Source of the DNA: Metallyticus violacea
Taxonomy: Eukaryota; Arthropoda; Insecta; Mantodea; Metallyticidae
Direction of reading: 5' to 3'
DNA: 64,000 nucleotides
NCBI GenBank assembly: GCA_030762175.1
Contig: CM060835.1
Location: 83,664,001 to 83,728,000, forward strand
Shown here: positions 46,451 through 58,927 of the stretch, piece after piece
Layout of the letters: the number at the start of each line of letters is the position of its first letter
Numbering within the stretch: position 1 is the first letter of the stretch
Notes under the pieces: model-generated
What the model was told of the DNA's origin: nothing
What the model saw: only the letters and a program-made list of their open reading frames with translations
Databases searched by the model: none
Program-made: the position numbers and the translations under genes

Positions 46451-47415
46451 ACCATGTTTCACGAACAACTAGTTTACTAGTTACTGGTTGTAATTTCACT
46501 CGATCTAATAAAAGCTGTTTCACGAACATTTATTCCACAATGATAGAATCGTAAAATTTTGTCATTTCTCACATGTCGAAATTACTAGTGTAGCGATTGT
46601 ATACGAACGTCGAGAGGCTGTTTCGGGGATATTTATTACTCCTTAGACTGTTTGTTGATGCGATTTTGTTTACGCGGTATCTATTTTATATCGTATATTC
46701 AAGCCAAGAAATAGCATCATGCCTGCCACAGCGAAAAGAATCTGAAATATTGAAAACAAAGTAACAGCATTGCATTTAATTAACGAGCATAAAGAAGAAT
46801 TACATGGGCAATTCTCCGACAAAATTACGCATAAAGACAAAGTCGAAATGTGGAAAATAATAACGCCGCAAACTGTGTAAACGTTGGGGTAAATTGCATT
46901 GCAGAAAGATTGCACATATGTGAGGGACACATTTTAGTCCAATATCGAGAGCTATAATGTTAAATTCTTTTATTTTACACTCATTTTACCATTCATAGTA
47001 TTATCTACAAAAGTTGGTGTAAGGCGCTCAGTTTCTATGCTATTTTTTCAGGTGAAAATAGATAATTCAACAAGTACGGTAATAGGTGGTGGATTTGGGA
47101 TCATATATTACAGAAATAATGTTTAATGAGCTTTATAATTAAAATGCGTGGAGCTTAGGTGATAGAATTAATATCTAACCTAAAATATTGTAAACTCACC
47201 ATTCGAGATTCACGGGTAGAATTCCACTGTTAACAATAGGTAATGTCACAAGACCAAGTGTTTCGTGAAACAGAACACTGATACAACAAAATCGCACGCT
47301 TATAATACCTACCATACTAGTAACTAGGTGCTCGTAAACTCTAGAAGCACACATAAACAAGTAATACTGGAGTGGAGACTAGTTTTACTAGCTCACGAAC
47401 CTCTTGAAACAGGGT
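46451..47415 (+). mobile_element. PIF/Harbinger-like relic with nested inverted ends
   Basis: The outer ends accatgtttcacgaac (46451) and, in reverse complement from 47415, accctgtttcaagaggt are followed inward on both sides by actagt palindromes. A second inner pair has ctgtttcacgaac at 46515-46527 and gtttcgtgaaacag at 47260-47273. The tgtttcacgaa motif resembles ends reported for Harbinger-type transposons (from memory), and a Myb/SANT-like fragment lies inside. The expected 3-bp target duplication was not found, and no DDE nuclease is visible. Confidence 0.45.
46719..46880 (+). pseudogene. Myb/SANT-like DNA-binding domain fragment
   Basis: After an ATG at 46719 and an in-frame TGA at 46743, the frame runs to a TAA at 46878. 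It includes LHLINEHKEELHGQFSDKIT, then HKDKVEMWKII, the pattern of the zeste/Harbinger-type Myb/SANT-like domain (L-I-x2-H-K-x-E-L-x-G-x-F-S-x-I-T-x-K-x-K-x2-x-W-x2-I). In that family the tryptophan packs in the helical core; here it is kept. The domain is partial and broken by stops at both sides. Placement inside Harbinger-like ends supports a transposon origin. Confidence 0.55.
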
Positions 47416-47875
47416 ACTGGTGATTAGAAAAATGTATCTTTAGCAGTGTTGAGAGCATTCGAACTGCAAAAAATTCGTCCTTCTAAACAGCGTTGCAATC
47501 AAACATATTTTGCTTTCTTCGGTGTGTATATTGCATCCGGTAATAACTCTCACTATCGCAAAGTGTGAGGGATTTTGAAATTCAGATACGACATGGAATA
47601 GGTCACTGCAGATAAGCTTAACGACAGGTGTTGCTTGATCGGAAATGTTTAAGTATGTGCTCCCATCCCGACACTGGAAGATTTACTGGAAGGGTGAGAT
47701 CGGGGGATGCGAATACAATGATCCTCTTTCGTTCATGAAGTCTATAGCGTATGAGGAGTTGAATTCCATCGTGTAGGTTAATCTTGAATCAGGCGGTGTT
47801 GTGGTACAGAAATGTTTCTGCTTGGCTTTGAGATTTTGAGGAATGTTGCAAACTTTCTAATAGTTTCCTAGATAA
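47416..47875. other. Unassigned, downstream of the LINE relic
   Basis: May be the 3' end of the LINE on the minus strand, but no motif was recognised. Confidence 0.3.
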
Positions 47876-47879
47876 CGCA

Positions 47880-48900
47880 ATGTTTTTTGGAATGTACTAA
47901 AAAGTCCCTGTTTTAAAACAAGTACTCGAAAAATTTAATTTCTATTGACTGCATGTTACTCTTGTTCTTATGTCTCAGAATCCAATTCTCACTGCCATAC
48001 AACAGGGTAGCAACTGCCTTAGTCTTATAGAATTTTAGTTGTGTTTCTTTTCTCGTTTTATTCCTCAGTGTTTTTGCATATGTGCCACCCAGAAGTTGGT
48101 ATCTAGAAATTTTTGTTTTATGATCTTTATATAATCATAAAATATATTATTTCTTATAGCGTGACACGTGCTTAAGAGTAACATCATCCATTTTTATCTG
48201 GTAGAGTCTTTTCTTCTGAAAAAACATACTTCAGTTTTAGATATTGATATTTTGCAATTATATACATTTGCCATTTATTCCGTGTATATATACTATATTG
48301 TATTTCATGTTCGGATGCTACAATGAGAATCTGATCATAAGCAAACAACAATGTATTGATGTATATATTTCCCTTAATATGAATTCCTCTGCTATTCGTA
48401 CAACTCAGCTTGTTCTTGTGGTTGACAATCTACCACCTTGTCAAACACCTTGGTTCGTTGTCTCATAATTTTTCCCATTGTAATGAATGAATGGTGTTTA
48501 ACGCCAGTTTTTGCTACAGAGGCACCACAGGCGATGGACACTGGTGATACATGAAATGAAATGATATACTGGAAAAGGATTTATTTTTAAGGAGGGAATC
48601 GTTCCAGGCATAAGTTTAGCTCCCCGGCATTTGCCATTTACGAGTGCTGAGGAAAACCTGGAAGAAACCTCAGTCAGGGAGGACGGTCCTGGCGGGATTC
48701 GAACCCCAGCCTCCCGCTCACGAGTTCGTGCCTTAATGACCTCTGCCACCCGTGGCGGTTTTCCCAGTGTAATATCGCATATCAATGTCTATTCGATTGT
48801 TATATACATTTCTTATAACATGTGTTATATATTTTGGAATTTCAATATCAACATATGTTTCGTAATTTTAATCTGTTGAAATGATCAAAGACTTTGTTTG
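47880..48900 (-). pseudogene. Non-LTR retrotransposon (LINE) reverse-transcriptase relic
   Basis: On the minus strand motifs appear in reverse-transcriptase order. KVFDHFNR (about 48860-48890) is the first catalytic Asp region. IPKYITHVIRNVYNN (about 48800-48842) follows, and then QGGRLS (about 48430-48450), the usual QG-x-LSP turn. LLFAYDQILIVASE (about 48320-48350) stands where FADD is expected, so one catalytic Asp is Tyr. LRNKTRKETQLKFYKT (about 48010-48070) and LLYGSENWILR (about 47970-48005) are typical of the thumb/C-terminal part in insect LINEs. The protein would have copied the element's RNA at the target site. A SINE-B splits the gene between 48485 and 48759, and stops and frameshifts are frequent. 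The clade is not assigned. Confidence 0.85.
48471..48773 (-). mobile_element. SINE-B with 14-bp target duplication, inside the LINE relic
   Basis: tttcccattgtaat (48471-48484) and tttcccagtgtaat (48760-48773) differ at one base and enclose a reverse SINE-B with intact B box gggattcgaacccc, A-box side gacctctgccacccgtggcg and 3' body gtgtttaacgccagtttttg. Joining across it restores the order of LINE reverse-transcriptase motifs, so the SINE came second. Confidence 0.95.
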
Positions 48901-49470
48901 GGTTACTTCTCCCCCTCCCCAAAAAAATAGGAAGCTCAAGAGAAGTTTTTTCGCTGGGGATTGTGACTCTTAAGAAGTTAATCAGTTAGGATTTGAGAGA
49001 TGACAGCGGAACTATAGCAATCCTTACTAATTTCACAATCATATCGACAGTCTTCCAAAAGTTTCAGAGCTGACAAAACTCGTTCATTGGTGGAAGGAAA
49101 TAAAATATGTTATGTTCGCATCATATAAACCATTTGGCAAGTGACTGAGAAAGGATATCGTTACGTCACAGTTTGTCGTGTCATGACATTATGATAATGT
49201 TACAATCTGGAGAGATTTTCAAGGAAAAGATTTTCTTTTTAGAAATATCACACCATAACTGAAATATCTAACTTCATTGTCATCAAGGGAGAATGTCAAA
49301 ATGTCTTCAGAGAACTGTTTACCCATCTTGATAGTGCCTCAGGTTACTCATCGTAAAATTATGACAGTGATCCATCACGATGAGTTCATTTTCAGCTTAT
49401 GTCATACTCTCTCCTTTGACTCCGTCTGACTTCTACTCTAGTCTAAGTCGGTCCTTTAGTAACTATACTT
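48901..49470. other. No recognisable feature
   Basis: AT-rich; possibly the N-terminal side of the LINE relic, but no motif is legible. Confidence 0.35.
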
Positions 49471-49474
49471 GTCT

Positions 49475-49716
49475 CATGGACCCAAGATCGCGGGTTCAAT
49501 CCCGGTCAGAGTCGATGGATTTTTTCCGCCCTAAAATTCCTCAGTATGCCTTCCTTCGGAAAGGAAGTAAAGTCGTAGATCCCCTGTTGTACATTTACGA
49601 CACGAAAAAGAACCTCAAAGAGCGGCCTCTGAGCAAAAGTTATCGCCCATTTCACGCCCTGAATTGACTGATGACCTGAGATGTTAAAGAGTGTTCATAA
49701 ATAACCAAAATAAACA
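49475..49716 (+). mobile_element. SINE-A, 5'-truncated
   Basis: Starts inside the head (acccaagatcgcgggttcaa, B box gggttcaatccc) and runs through tccttcggaaaggaagtaaa, tgtacatttacgacacgaaa and ctgatgacctgagatgttaa to a cataaataaccaaaataaac tail. The 95-codon frame over it is not a gene. Confidence 0.9.
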
Positions 49717-51639
49717 AAATCAAACCTGATTTCTAAATGTTCACAATATAAAAATAACTTAGAGTTTATTTTTTATCTGCCGCAGTTACTATTTGGCCAC
49801 GAAGAAAGGTTCTTCAGCAATGTTGGATGAAGCTTGTGATCTTCAGAGGGAATTGTGTAGAAAAAAAGCTGGTTGAGGATTCTCCTACCCCTGACTTTTA
49901 AATGAAACATTTTAGTACATAACGCTGTAGACAGAACTCATACTGTTAACAGAACGGAAGAATTACATTATACAGCCGTGAGAGACAGTTAAGACAATAG
50001 TAGGAACACCCGCTAGTGCTGAATATTTCGTCTAAAGGAAGGCAACCTCTTTTCAATTTAGCGAATATGTTCAGATCCACAAAAGGAACTGAGCACACAT
50101 GTTCATCATTGGAGAAATTTCTCTAGAGATGGTGGAAGTGTGACTACATTAATGTAACACATGTTGCCGACTATAGGAAAATTTAATAACGAAGCCAATT
50201 TCTGAACGGTGCGCTTAAGGTATTCCGGAGAAGACAGCATTTCATTTTTTTTTTTTTTTTTATTCGCTGAATCGAAAACTGCCGGTGGAGAATCATCTGA
50301 GGAAAAGGGAAGCGGAATAAAAATATTTCCGTTAGCAACTCGGCAGGAGTTATTGCGAATTACATTTAAAACAGATGTCGGAAAGATCAACTTTCTGACA
50401 TTCCTTAGAAGGAACGCAGTGTAGACGCCTGGCAAACATGGACCGGTTGATGGGGAGTTTCCTTTCTATTCGCTTCCTCTCTTGTCCAGAAAAATAATGA
50501 AAATTCGCTAGATTCATAATAATAAAAGGTTATTGACATAGATCTTGTATTTGCGAATGCAGTAATACAAATTGAGAATTTACATTTCTGTAGTAATGCT
50601 CACAGATATTAAACAGACATGAAGATATAAACATGGCGTATCGAGTAATATTTTCATAATTTTAGCTTTTAACCTGGTGACACTTCTTGATCATCTTTAG
50701 AACATGCCGCTCCAGGCATGTAAGCTCCAGGCATTGGTATATGACTATAGTATATTGTAAAATTGCGAAGATATATTTTAGCGCAAAATTTAATGTTCAT
50801 GACAGATTTATAAGCATATTAAGCATTTAAGAACGATTTGGTGTATGCATAACCTATTTTTTAAAAAAAAAAATTGAACAGAGGTTAAGAACACATTTAA
50901 CAACAATGTTAACATTTACCGAGAAAATATATTGGGAAAGCGTTTTTCGTCTTCGTTCTGATATCACTTGAGAACATACATAAACTCTCAGAAGTTGGCG
51001 AACGATCAATGGTACAATTTAAGCATACAATCATTCAAGTATGATAAAGTTCAAACTGATGCATCCAACAGCCACAAACACGTACGAATGCGCACCACAG
51101 ATAATAGCGCATCTGTTTGTGAACTGGCGGACCTTGTTCAGCATGTTGCCTGGATAAGGGTTTTTATTTGTTTTTTTTTTTTCTTGCTGTAGAAAGGTAA
51201 ATACTAGATAAATTTAGACACTATATCCGGATTAATTGTCGCAATTGATGCTGGCGGGACATAAAATGCGTATACATAACACCAGAATTATCTGCCTCAC
51301 AGATATATATTTATGCAACGTGCTAGGTAACAATGGTCTTAATGTCCATTTGCATAATCTAGACTCTGCATTCATTGACAAAGCTCTTTTAGGGAAGGAA
51401 GGTATTCTGGGTACAAGCCCATCCCAAAAACATGGCACATACTGCGAGTTGTTCTAGTTTTCTAGCCGGTTTTATAATCAGACTGTACAATATCATTATT
51501 ACCCACGCCCACTAAACCTGTCGTATAGATCCAGTGTCAAAATTAGTCCAAAAGAGAATTGCGAAGCTATGCAATTGAAAACTTGATATGCTAACCAACC
51601 AGAGGCACGCGTACACTCCTAACGGGTTATAACTTTGCG

Positions 51640-51642
<3 letters not shown>
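49717..51642. other. No gene supported
   Basis: AT-rich with a T17 run near 50246. The 109-codon minus frame (50106-50435) crosses that run and has no recognised domain. The frames at 50968-51192 and 51232-51457 are unsupported. A short direct repeat (gctccaggcat) occurs twice near 50709-50735. Confidence 0.4.
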
Positions 51643-51674
<32 letters not shown>

Positions 51675-52008
51675 ATTCTTGATTAATTCATTAGTGCTGG
51701 TCGGCTCAAAAAGTAATTAAAGTATTACAAGATATATAATTGCAAAAATGTATTGCTTGTTAAAAGCAGTGATGTTTCCACATTAGATTGTAATCTGCGG
51801 GTTACATAGACACGAATCTCTGGTCAGAGAACTGCGGCGGGCGGCTGTGGCACGTCCAGCTGCTGAGACGCAAAACCCTGTGCGAGCGGTAAGGACATAT
51901 TCTGGAATCCCTGTATTTCCCTTACTGAAAAGTCCTCTTTCGGGACTATCCTTAGCTGTCCCACGGCGTTTTCCTTGATCTCTCCCATTGGTTGAGATCT
52001 TCTGCTTT
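51643..52008 (-). other. Possible retrocopy or terminal exon with poly(A) tract
   Basis: The minus strand is open from 52030 to a TGA at 51824, in sequence clearly GC-richer than its flanks and with varied codons (VGQLRIVPKEDFSVREIQGF, later LDVPQPPAAVL). A good 3' splice-site shape precedes it: a pyrimidine run then cttccacag, with the AG at 52009-52010. About 150 bases past the stop lies a T30 run at 51643-51672, that is, poly(A) in the same orientation. This could be the 3' end of a retrotransposed mRNA or a LINE, or a real terminal exon with a chance A run. The product is not recognised. Confidence 0.3.
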
Positions 52009-52030
52009 CTGTGGAAGATTGAAATCGCAA

Positions 52031-55000
52031 GAAACAGAGGTGGGCTCTAGGGTGAGGTATAGCTTTAAATGTGTCTTGCTATTGCCATCATACAAAAATT
52101 TCGCCGTCGACTGAGTAGACCACAGTAAATGCCAAGTTACATTAGTTATTAGGACATTTAAATTATTACAGAATTATCAAATACACTTAGTATCCTATAT
52201 ATTTCTTGAAAGTTGAATATATTTTCATATAAACTAGTTTAAATAAAATTTTGGTATTAGCAAATATAAAGATTTCTTTAGAGACTAAAAATAAAATAAA
52301 TGTAATTATATTAAGTTGTATCATTTAAGCAAAATAGATGTTGTTTCCTGAATGTAAAATAAATATACTGCTATTATCACCAGTATCATAGAATAATCGC
52401 CGTGTTCAGTGCGTGCTAATATGTGTGCTGCAGACGGAACATCGAATTACTATCAGCCGCGCTTCATTTAATGTAAGGGCCAAGTTCACAGAACCCTGTG
52501 GCTTACTTCTATTGATCTGCGCTTGCGTGCCCAGGCCATTCCCAACCAAGCATATAAATTATACAATCAGGTTACAACATAACGAGCTTATGTCAATATT
52601 CGGTTTGCCCATCATTCACTCTCCCCTGGGGATAATAATCAACAAACAAATTAATTCTAGGCACATTATAGATTAAAAGTATCGAACGGAGCACAATGTA
52701 GGCATCCGATTCACGGGGCAGTAAACGTATGTGCATGCGTGAAACCTAACTTAAAGGGAAATGCCATTAAACAGTTGTTGAGTTAAATGTGCACAGTTGT
52801 CGTAATATTTATCGCTTTCGGATCAATTAGTAGGCTGTATTTTATTACTTGATTATAAATACACAATGAAGGTAGTGACGATAAGTCAGATATAATCCTG
52901 TTTTACAATTTCACTAAAGCAAGAGTGTGTAAGAACATATTCTTGTCACAGACGAATGCGGCGATGGTCAATGGCGGTTCTGGTCAACACAATTGACATT
53001 GCATCGTATGAATCATGTCTTGTTTCACGAACTAATGACCAGTAGCTAAAGAACATACAATAAGAATTTAGGAAGGAAAGGTTATTTTAAGGAACTGGCT
53101 TCAGAACTGTACATCATTAATAAAAAGAGCGTGTAAAAATCTGTAGGTCTATACATAAAGTATGTATATAAATGCTTTATCTTTGGATATAACTTCAAGG
53201 ATAAAATGCAGGGAACAGGGAAACTGTTCTCACAGAGCCGTGAGAAAAAGCAACTCATAATGCAAAGAAAGGTAGCTGCTACATATGCCCTAGAAGCAAG
53301 GACCGACAGCACATGTGCCTTGCTCGTACAGCAACAGAAGAGCTCATTCTCATTGGAATCTGTACGCAGTGAACTATGAACGATTGTTTTCATTATACAT
53401 GTTCCTTATGTATGTGCACTATTATATTACTGGATATAGCAAATAAATTATATGATTTATCTCTTAGAAAACTTTATATATTTATACGGTTTGTTAAATT
53501 TTCTGTGTCTTTTGTAAAATAAAAATAAACTCATAGCCCTTTCTGAATAAAAACTACTTGCTGTGCAATATTTAGCTGCCTATTGATTTATATATAAAAC
53601 ATCTAAGCCATATCGATTACAAAAATATTATGTATCTTTATTGTAAAATTACTATGAACTCCTGGGGCTGACCACTGGTGCTGCAACGACCATTGGCATA
53701 CGACCGTTAACACAAGAGATGTCCAAGTCACACTGTAAAGTTTTCTCTTCGTGGACAGAATGTATAATAAAACATGTTGAAGGTAGAGCCCTAAGGAACA
53801 CATCTTGTTTTTCTACAAACCCCTCCATTTCAGCATTAAATGTATAAACATTCGTTCTGCATTACCGTTATGAAATATTGACAAGAGAGTGAAGAGATCA
53901 AACCCGAAAGTACTAAGCCTGAACTTTGGGGTAAGTTGGAATATAAACTATAATTTATCTGGCTATTCGGGTATGACGTTTTGCATTAGCATAATGGAGC
54001 AAGTTTTCTCTCAGGTGCTTTGATGTTGCAAGCATAAACAGCGTTTTCATAGGTCAGCTGATGGAAGCATGAATTGTGCGATTATTGCTCGTTAGTCATG
54101 GGTCATGATCCGTACTGCTGTAGCAGTCCTTTAGAACTTTCTTTCATGGAAACTAAATGATGTGTCTTATTATGAACACATATCTCATCAGCTATTAAAA
54201 TAAGGAATAAACAAGCGTAGGAGAAAGGGGACAAATTTGCTGCACACTAATGGAGATCAAACAGCGTGACCGTTACAAGCTTCTATTTTGGTGATGGAAG
54301 TCTTAGTCAAATATGAAATAATTATATTTTTTCTTTTGTGAAGAGTCAAGAATGCTTGAGAGTAAATGGGTATTGTTTATTAATTTTATTGAAGTGAAAC
54401 GTACATCATGCTATAGGGCACATATAATATATTATTTGTTTGTCTTTCATACGCGTTTCCGCGTGTTTTGAGGTTAGAATTGCGAAGGTTGCAGTGTCAC
54501 TAAAATGGAATGCTAGTCATAGCCCTCCAGGTATTATACACGACGCAGAAAGTAATAAAACAAGTAAATGAGATAAATATTGACGTTATGAAAGCGTTGA
54601 AAATGTTTAAAATGTCAAAAAGAGTATGTTTAGGTAGGCAAATTAAAAAATGTTCGCATATGAGGCTACTCAAAGTGAGGCCAAAGTGAAATGTAAGAAC
54701 AATTACTTCAGTATTCTCTTACAGTGGAGAACAACTTATTTATGCTAAGAAGAAGGGACTGTAGCACAAAGAAACAATCCCACATCATTTTTAAGTGAGA
54801 GGGCAGGAAGATTATAGCTGCGACTTTTAATGAAGAGACGCCTGGATAAGAAATACACTGCCAGGGAAAATGTGATAAAGCTCTTGTGTTAAATGTGCGA
54901 GTTGTGAACACATGCGGAGTGTGATTATTGAAAATGAAGAAAAACAAGAGTAGGTCTATGTGTTTATTTTTTATTTTATTTATTTTGTTAGATTCGTATG

Positions 55001-55598
55001 TAAAATACCTTCCCTTCACCACTTTAATAAATAGTTTTATCTAAACCGAATGTTTAACAGTATTCATTATTTGTATCCCGCTTTTCGAAGCAGTGCAAAT
55101 GCGGTTTCTTTAAAAATAAGATGTGTTCTACATTTTTACTTTTCAAGTCATGTTACGCAATTCATGTCCCACAAACTCTTTAAAAACTTAATATAGCTAC
55201 ACATTGTGAATTATTTCATAAATATTTTCTTGGTTACCGCAATAGCAGCAGCCGAAAACAAAATGGTATTTCATGTTTGTAACTCTTGTTCTATATGTCA
55301 ATAATTAGGTTATTTTTTGCAATAGCGAGAAAATTCGAAACATCTCTAAAAAGCTTTTATATTCGTTATTTTAATTTATCATAATCAAAATATGCACATT
55401 AAAGTTCTTATGAATATACGATAAAATGCAAAATGCATTTAAGAAGCGATACAAATCCTGAGCAACATAATCCAAGAAAAACGGCTAGTTTTGCTCATAT
55501 TTTGGCTAAGTTGGTTTCCAAGAAGTAAAATAGCGCTCACATTTACAACAGTTAAAAGCTGAGTCCAGCAAAACCTCGGCAACCTGTATATCTCATAT
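52031..55598. other. No gene supported
   Basis: AT-rich. Frames at 52413-52676 (plus), 53082-53393, 53603-53803 and 54708-55022 (minus) have no recognisable domains. A solitary cttgtttcacgaactaat at 53019-53036 echoes the Harbinger-like ends at 46451. Confidence 0.4.
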
Positions 55599-55867
55599 CA
55601 AATCAATCCTCCTTCTAAACCCAAGATCGGGGGTTCAAACCCGGCCAGGATCGATGGATTTTTGGGGCGTAAAAATCCTAAGCATGGCTTCCTTTGGAAG
55701 GCAAGGAAAGCCTTGGGTCCCGTGTCCTGCATTTATGGCATGAAAAAGAACCTCAAACCTGAAAGAAGAGGCCTCTGAGCAAAATTTGTCGGCCGTTTCA
55801 CGCCCTGATTTGAATGGGACGCTGATGACCTGAGATGTTAAAGAGCGTCCATAAATAAAACAAATCA
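55599..55867 (+). mobile_element. SINE-A, 5'-truncated, 7-bp duplication
   Basis: caaatca at 55599-55605 and 55861-55867 flank a forward copy starting within the head (cttctaaacccaagatcggg, B box gggttcaaaccc). It continues through gaagaggcctctgagcaaaa and gacctgagatgttaaagagc to a cataaataaaa tail. Confidence 0.92.
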
Positions 55868-58800
55868 CTCATACTAATCCTTTGTTCGATGACACTTTGG
55901 TTGAGAATGTTTAGTGGCGTTGCTGAAAAATGCCAGATGTTTGGCCGAGAAAGGATTAGGTTCATGTATGTTACTTCCAAATTATTTATCAGGAAAGTAT
56001 TTCAGTTTTATTTTCATTTTCTTTGTGTCAGTGAACGAACAAAGTGTTTGAAGATGGTGAGAAACAAAATACCCATCAAACAGCGAGTGGAAACCTATAA
56101 TGATGAACACAATGAAATTTTAATGTGCGGGCGTTTAAGGAAGAAAAAAAAAAATACGTAACAGGCAAGCGCACTAAAGTTAAGTGGCCTTATGATAGAA
56201 AATTCTACAAATATGGTTTTCCAAGAAGTCTATTAGCTTCCTAATCTAGTTATTGCGTGTCAGGTACTGAAAGAAAATATATCATTTTTCCAACATGTTG
56301 AGATAAATAAATTTAATGAAGGATTTGAATATTTTCGTGTCCAATTTGCTTAAATATTCAGAGCAATGAAAAGGTACATTGCGTAAAATTCTGTAGGCTA
56401 TAGTCATAGAATTCCCGGGTATCACTAAAACAGTTTTCCAATACATTTGGACTTCTACAAACAGCATAGATGCTGAAATGCTGAAATATTTATCTTTGAC
56501 AAAAAACTTGAAATTGAAGGATATTTTCAATTATTTATTTAACCGCACAAACCTTATATAAATTTAAATATAATTTTCCCAGTGTATATGAAAAAATAAA
56601 CATTTACATAATGTAGGTGTAATTTATTTTCTGTCATAAATCTTAAAATATTCAATAAAACCTGAAATGAATACTCTGTTAATATTAAGTACATTTTAAA
56701 ATTGCTGAATAATAAAATCAGTTGTGATTTTATGTATTAAACTATATTTTAATAAAAGTACGTTTAAAATAACGTACTACAAAAGCCTTATAAAATGAAT
56801 AAACTCTTTAAAATGTTAAATGTCTTATTCATAATGCTAAATAGTGCTACCCCTACTCATAGCGTATCAAAAGCTATGATGAAATTTATTTTCTGTTATG
56901 TCCAATAGTGAAGCTTATTTTGAGCAAATCTCTGAATATTTGACTGTATAGATGATTGCTTGAACATTTTATCTACTCATGGTAGTGGCAGATGTCGATA
57001 TTTCCTAATCATTTCATCAGAACACCACGCCATTTCTGGGTTAACCGCTGCAATAGGTCGGCCAGTAAGCGATTAATCCCTGAACCTTGTTTATTAGTTG
57101 TTGATTCATTACATCTCTTTGCCCAAAGGACTTAAAACACTTCCATTAACAGGGATTTCCATTGATTCTTTTTCAGCAATTATGGACCTATTATTATAGC
57201 AAACTATTTAAAATGAGTATAATTCTACAGCTTAATTCCTGCTCAAGTGAAAAAGATGCAAAACTCTCTAGGCAACGTTCATTGGGAAAAGTAAATGTTT
57301 GGCAGTTTCAATCTCAAAGACAAGATTATTTTCAACAGCAAAAATTGTAAGATTTGTGCTCAGACCCTTAATACTAGCTAAAATTACGATCACAGAATTT
57401 CATCCTGTTCACATGTTCTAAGAAAATATAAAAGTGTTCACTAAAATAGTTTTGCGTGCTCAAAATACAGGAGCAAACTGTTCATTAAGGCTGTAAGGCT
57501 AAGCCTACCCAAAATTAGTGTTGGCTGGTTCGTGTGTATTAATTTTTATTAATGAATTGAAAATTTTCCTTATTTGAACAAGTCTCTATCTATGATGTAT
57601 ATAACCAATTAGCGTGTTTTACGCAAGCGTAGTGGTTATGTTTAAAGTCCATATCCAGGAGAGATAGAGAGTTTTTCAAGTAGTTTTCCTATAGGTAGCC
57701 CTTGGTCTCAACCTATTTGAGTATGTCTGGTCTCTTCTGGGATTTTGTACGTAGAACCTGAATCCTAACAGAAGGATCGGGATGCGGATGATATTTTAAA
57801 ATATAGTGTTTTGCAAATTTTGATTATATTATGTTAATATGGAATGGTGCAATTATTGTATTTTATTTTATAAATACTACTTACAATTATTATTATTTTT
57901 AAAACTGATTCTTACACTCTCTTAATGGTATCTTAGTTTGCGTGGGACCCTATACCATGTTATATGTTGGAAGCTCTTCATTTAAACATGCTTTCCTCTA
58001 TTTGTACATAATTGTAAATTGCAGTCAATACGCGGTATCTTACTGGGATTACAGAGAGAATGATTTATGCATTTGAACAGAAAAAGGATCGGAAGATTGA
58101 TAACAACTAACATTAACTTAACAGTATAGCTGACCCTGAACGCTGCCTAGTGTTGCAATGTAAACAATACCAGGTTTGTGCATTGTAGCCATAAACTCCA
58201 ACCCCTTCGCTCTGCCGTCATGCACCCTATATATATAATGCATTAACTGATTCAGAATCACACTTCACACAAGTTTTGACACAATATTTCTAATTCAAAC
58301 GGAGACAGCTTAATAATTAAGGCGAACTGCACAAGACATGGGTAGACACCAGCTGACTGCTGTAATATGAGAGTGACGACTCAGAGACGAGCGCACTTGT
58401 AATAAACATGGTCTTACGGTATATGCCGAAGAGATGCACATTCAGAGGTTGCATAATTGGAAGAATGAAAATAAATGGGTAGGCTAAATTTTAGTCAATC
58501 TGTGTCGTGAGCGTACATATGCACTTGAACTTAAAGTGCTGAATAGCATGAAGAATGTGGGATGCTTGTGATTGGTTAATGGAAGGCAATGAGTTGAGGC
58601 TCCTCTCCATTGATAAATTGATTGTAAGAGGGTCTAAGTATTGTAACAATCAACATTAGTTAAGTTCTCTGCATTTGATATTGTATTATTATATTTGAGG
58701 GTAAAAATTATTTCACGTTGATTTCATTAAGCACGTATTTTATATAGCCTTCGTTATACAAACTGCTATAGGTTCAACAGGATTGGTTACAGACACTTGG

Positions 58801-58927
58801 AGATCCTTGTTTCATGGGCATAATTACTGTATATCTCAAAACAGACACTGTATCTATCCCCTAAATAATGTAAAGTGTTATAATTTATAAACATCTATTC
58901 TTTCACGCAATATGCATTTTAATACCA
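55868..58927. other. No gene supported
   Basis: Three kilobases of AT-rich sequence. Frames at 55889-56161 (plus), 56282-56530 (minus) and 57162-57350 (plus) are short and unrecognised. A TATA-like ctatatatataatg sits near 58228, without an adjoining gene. Confidence 0.4.

Noticed and set aside
58228..58241. TATA box and promoter
   Set aside because: A TATA-like string alone in AT-rich DNA, with no start site evidence or adjoining gene.
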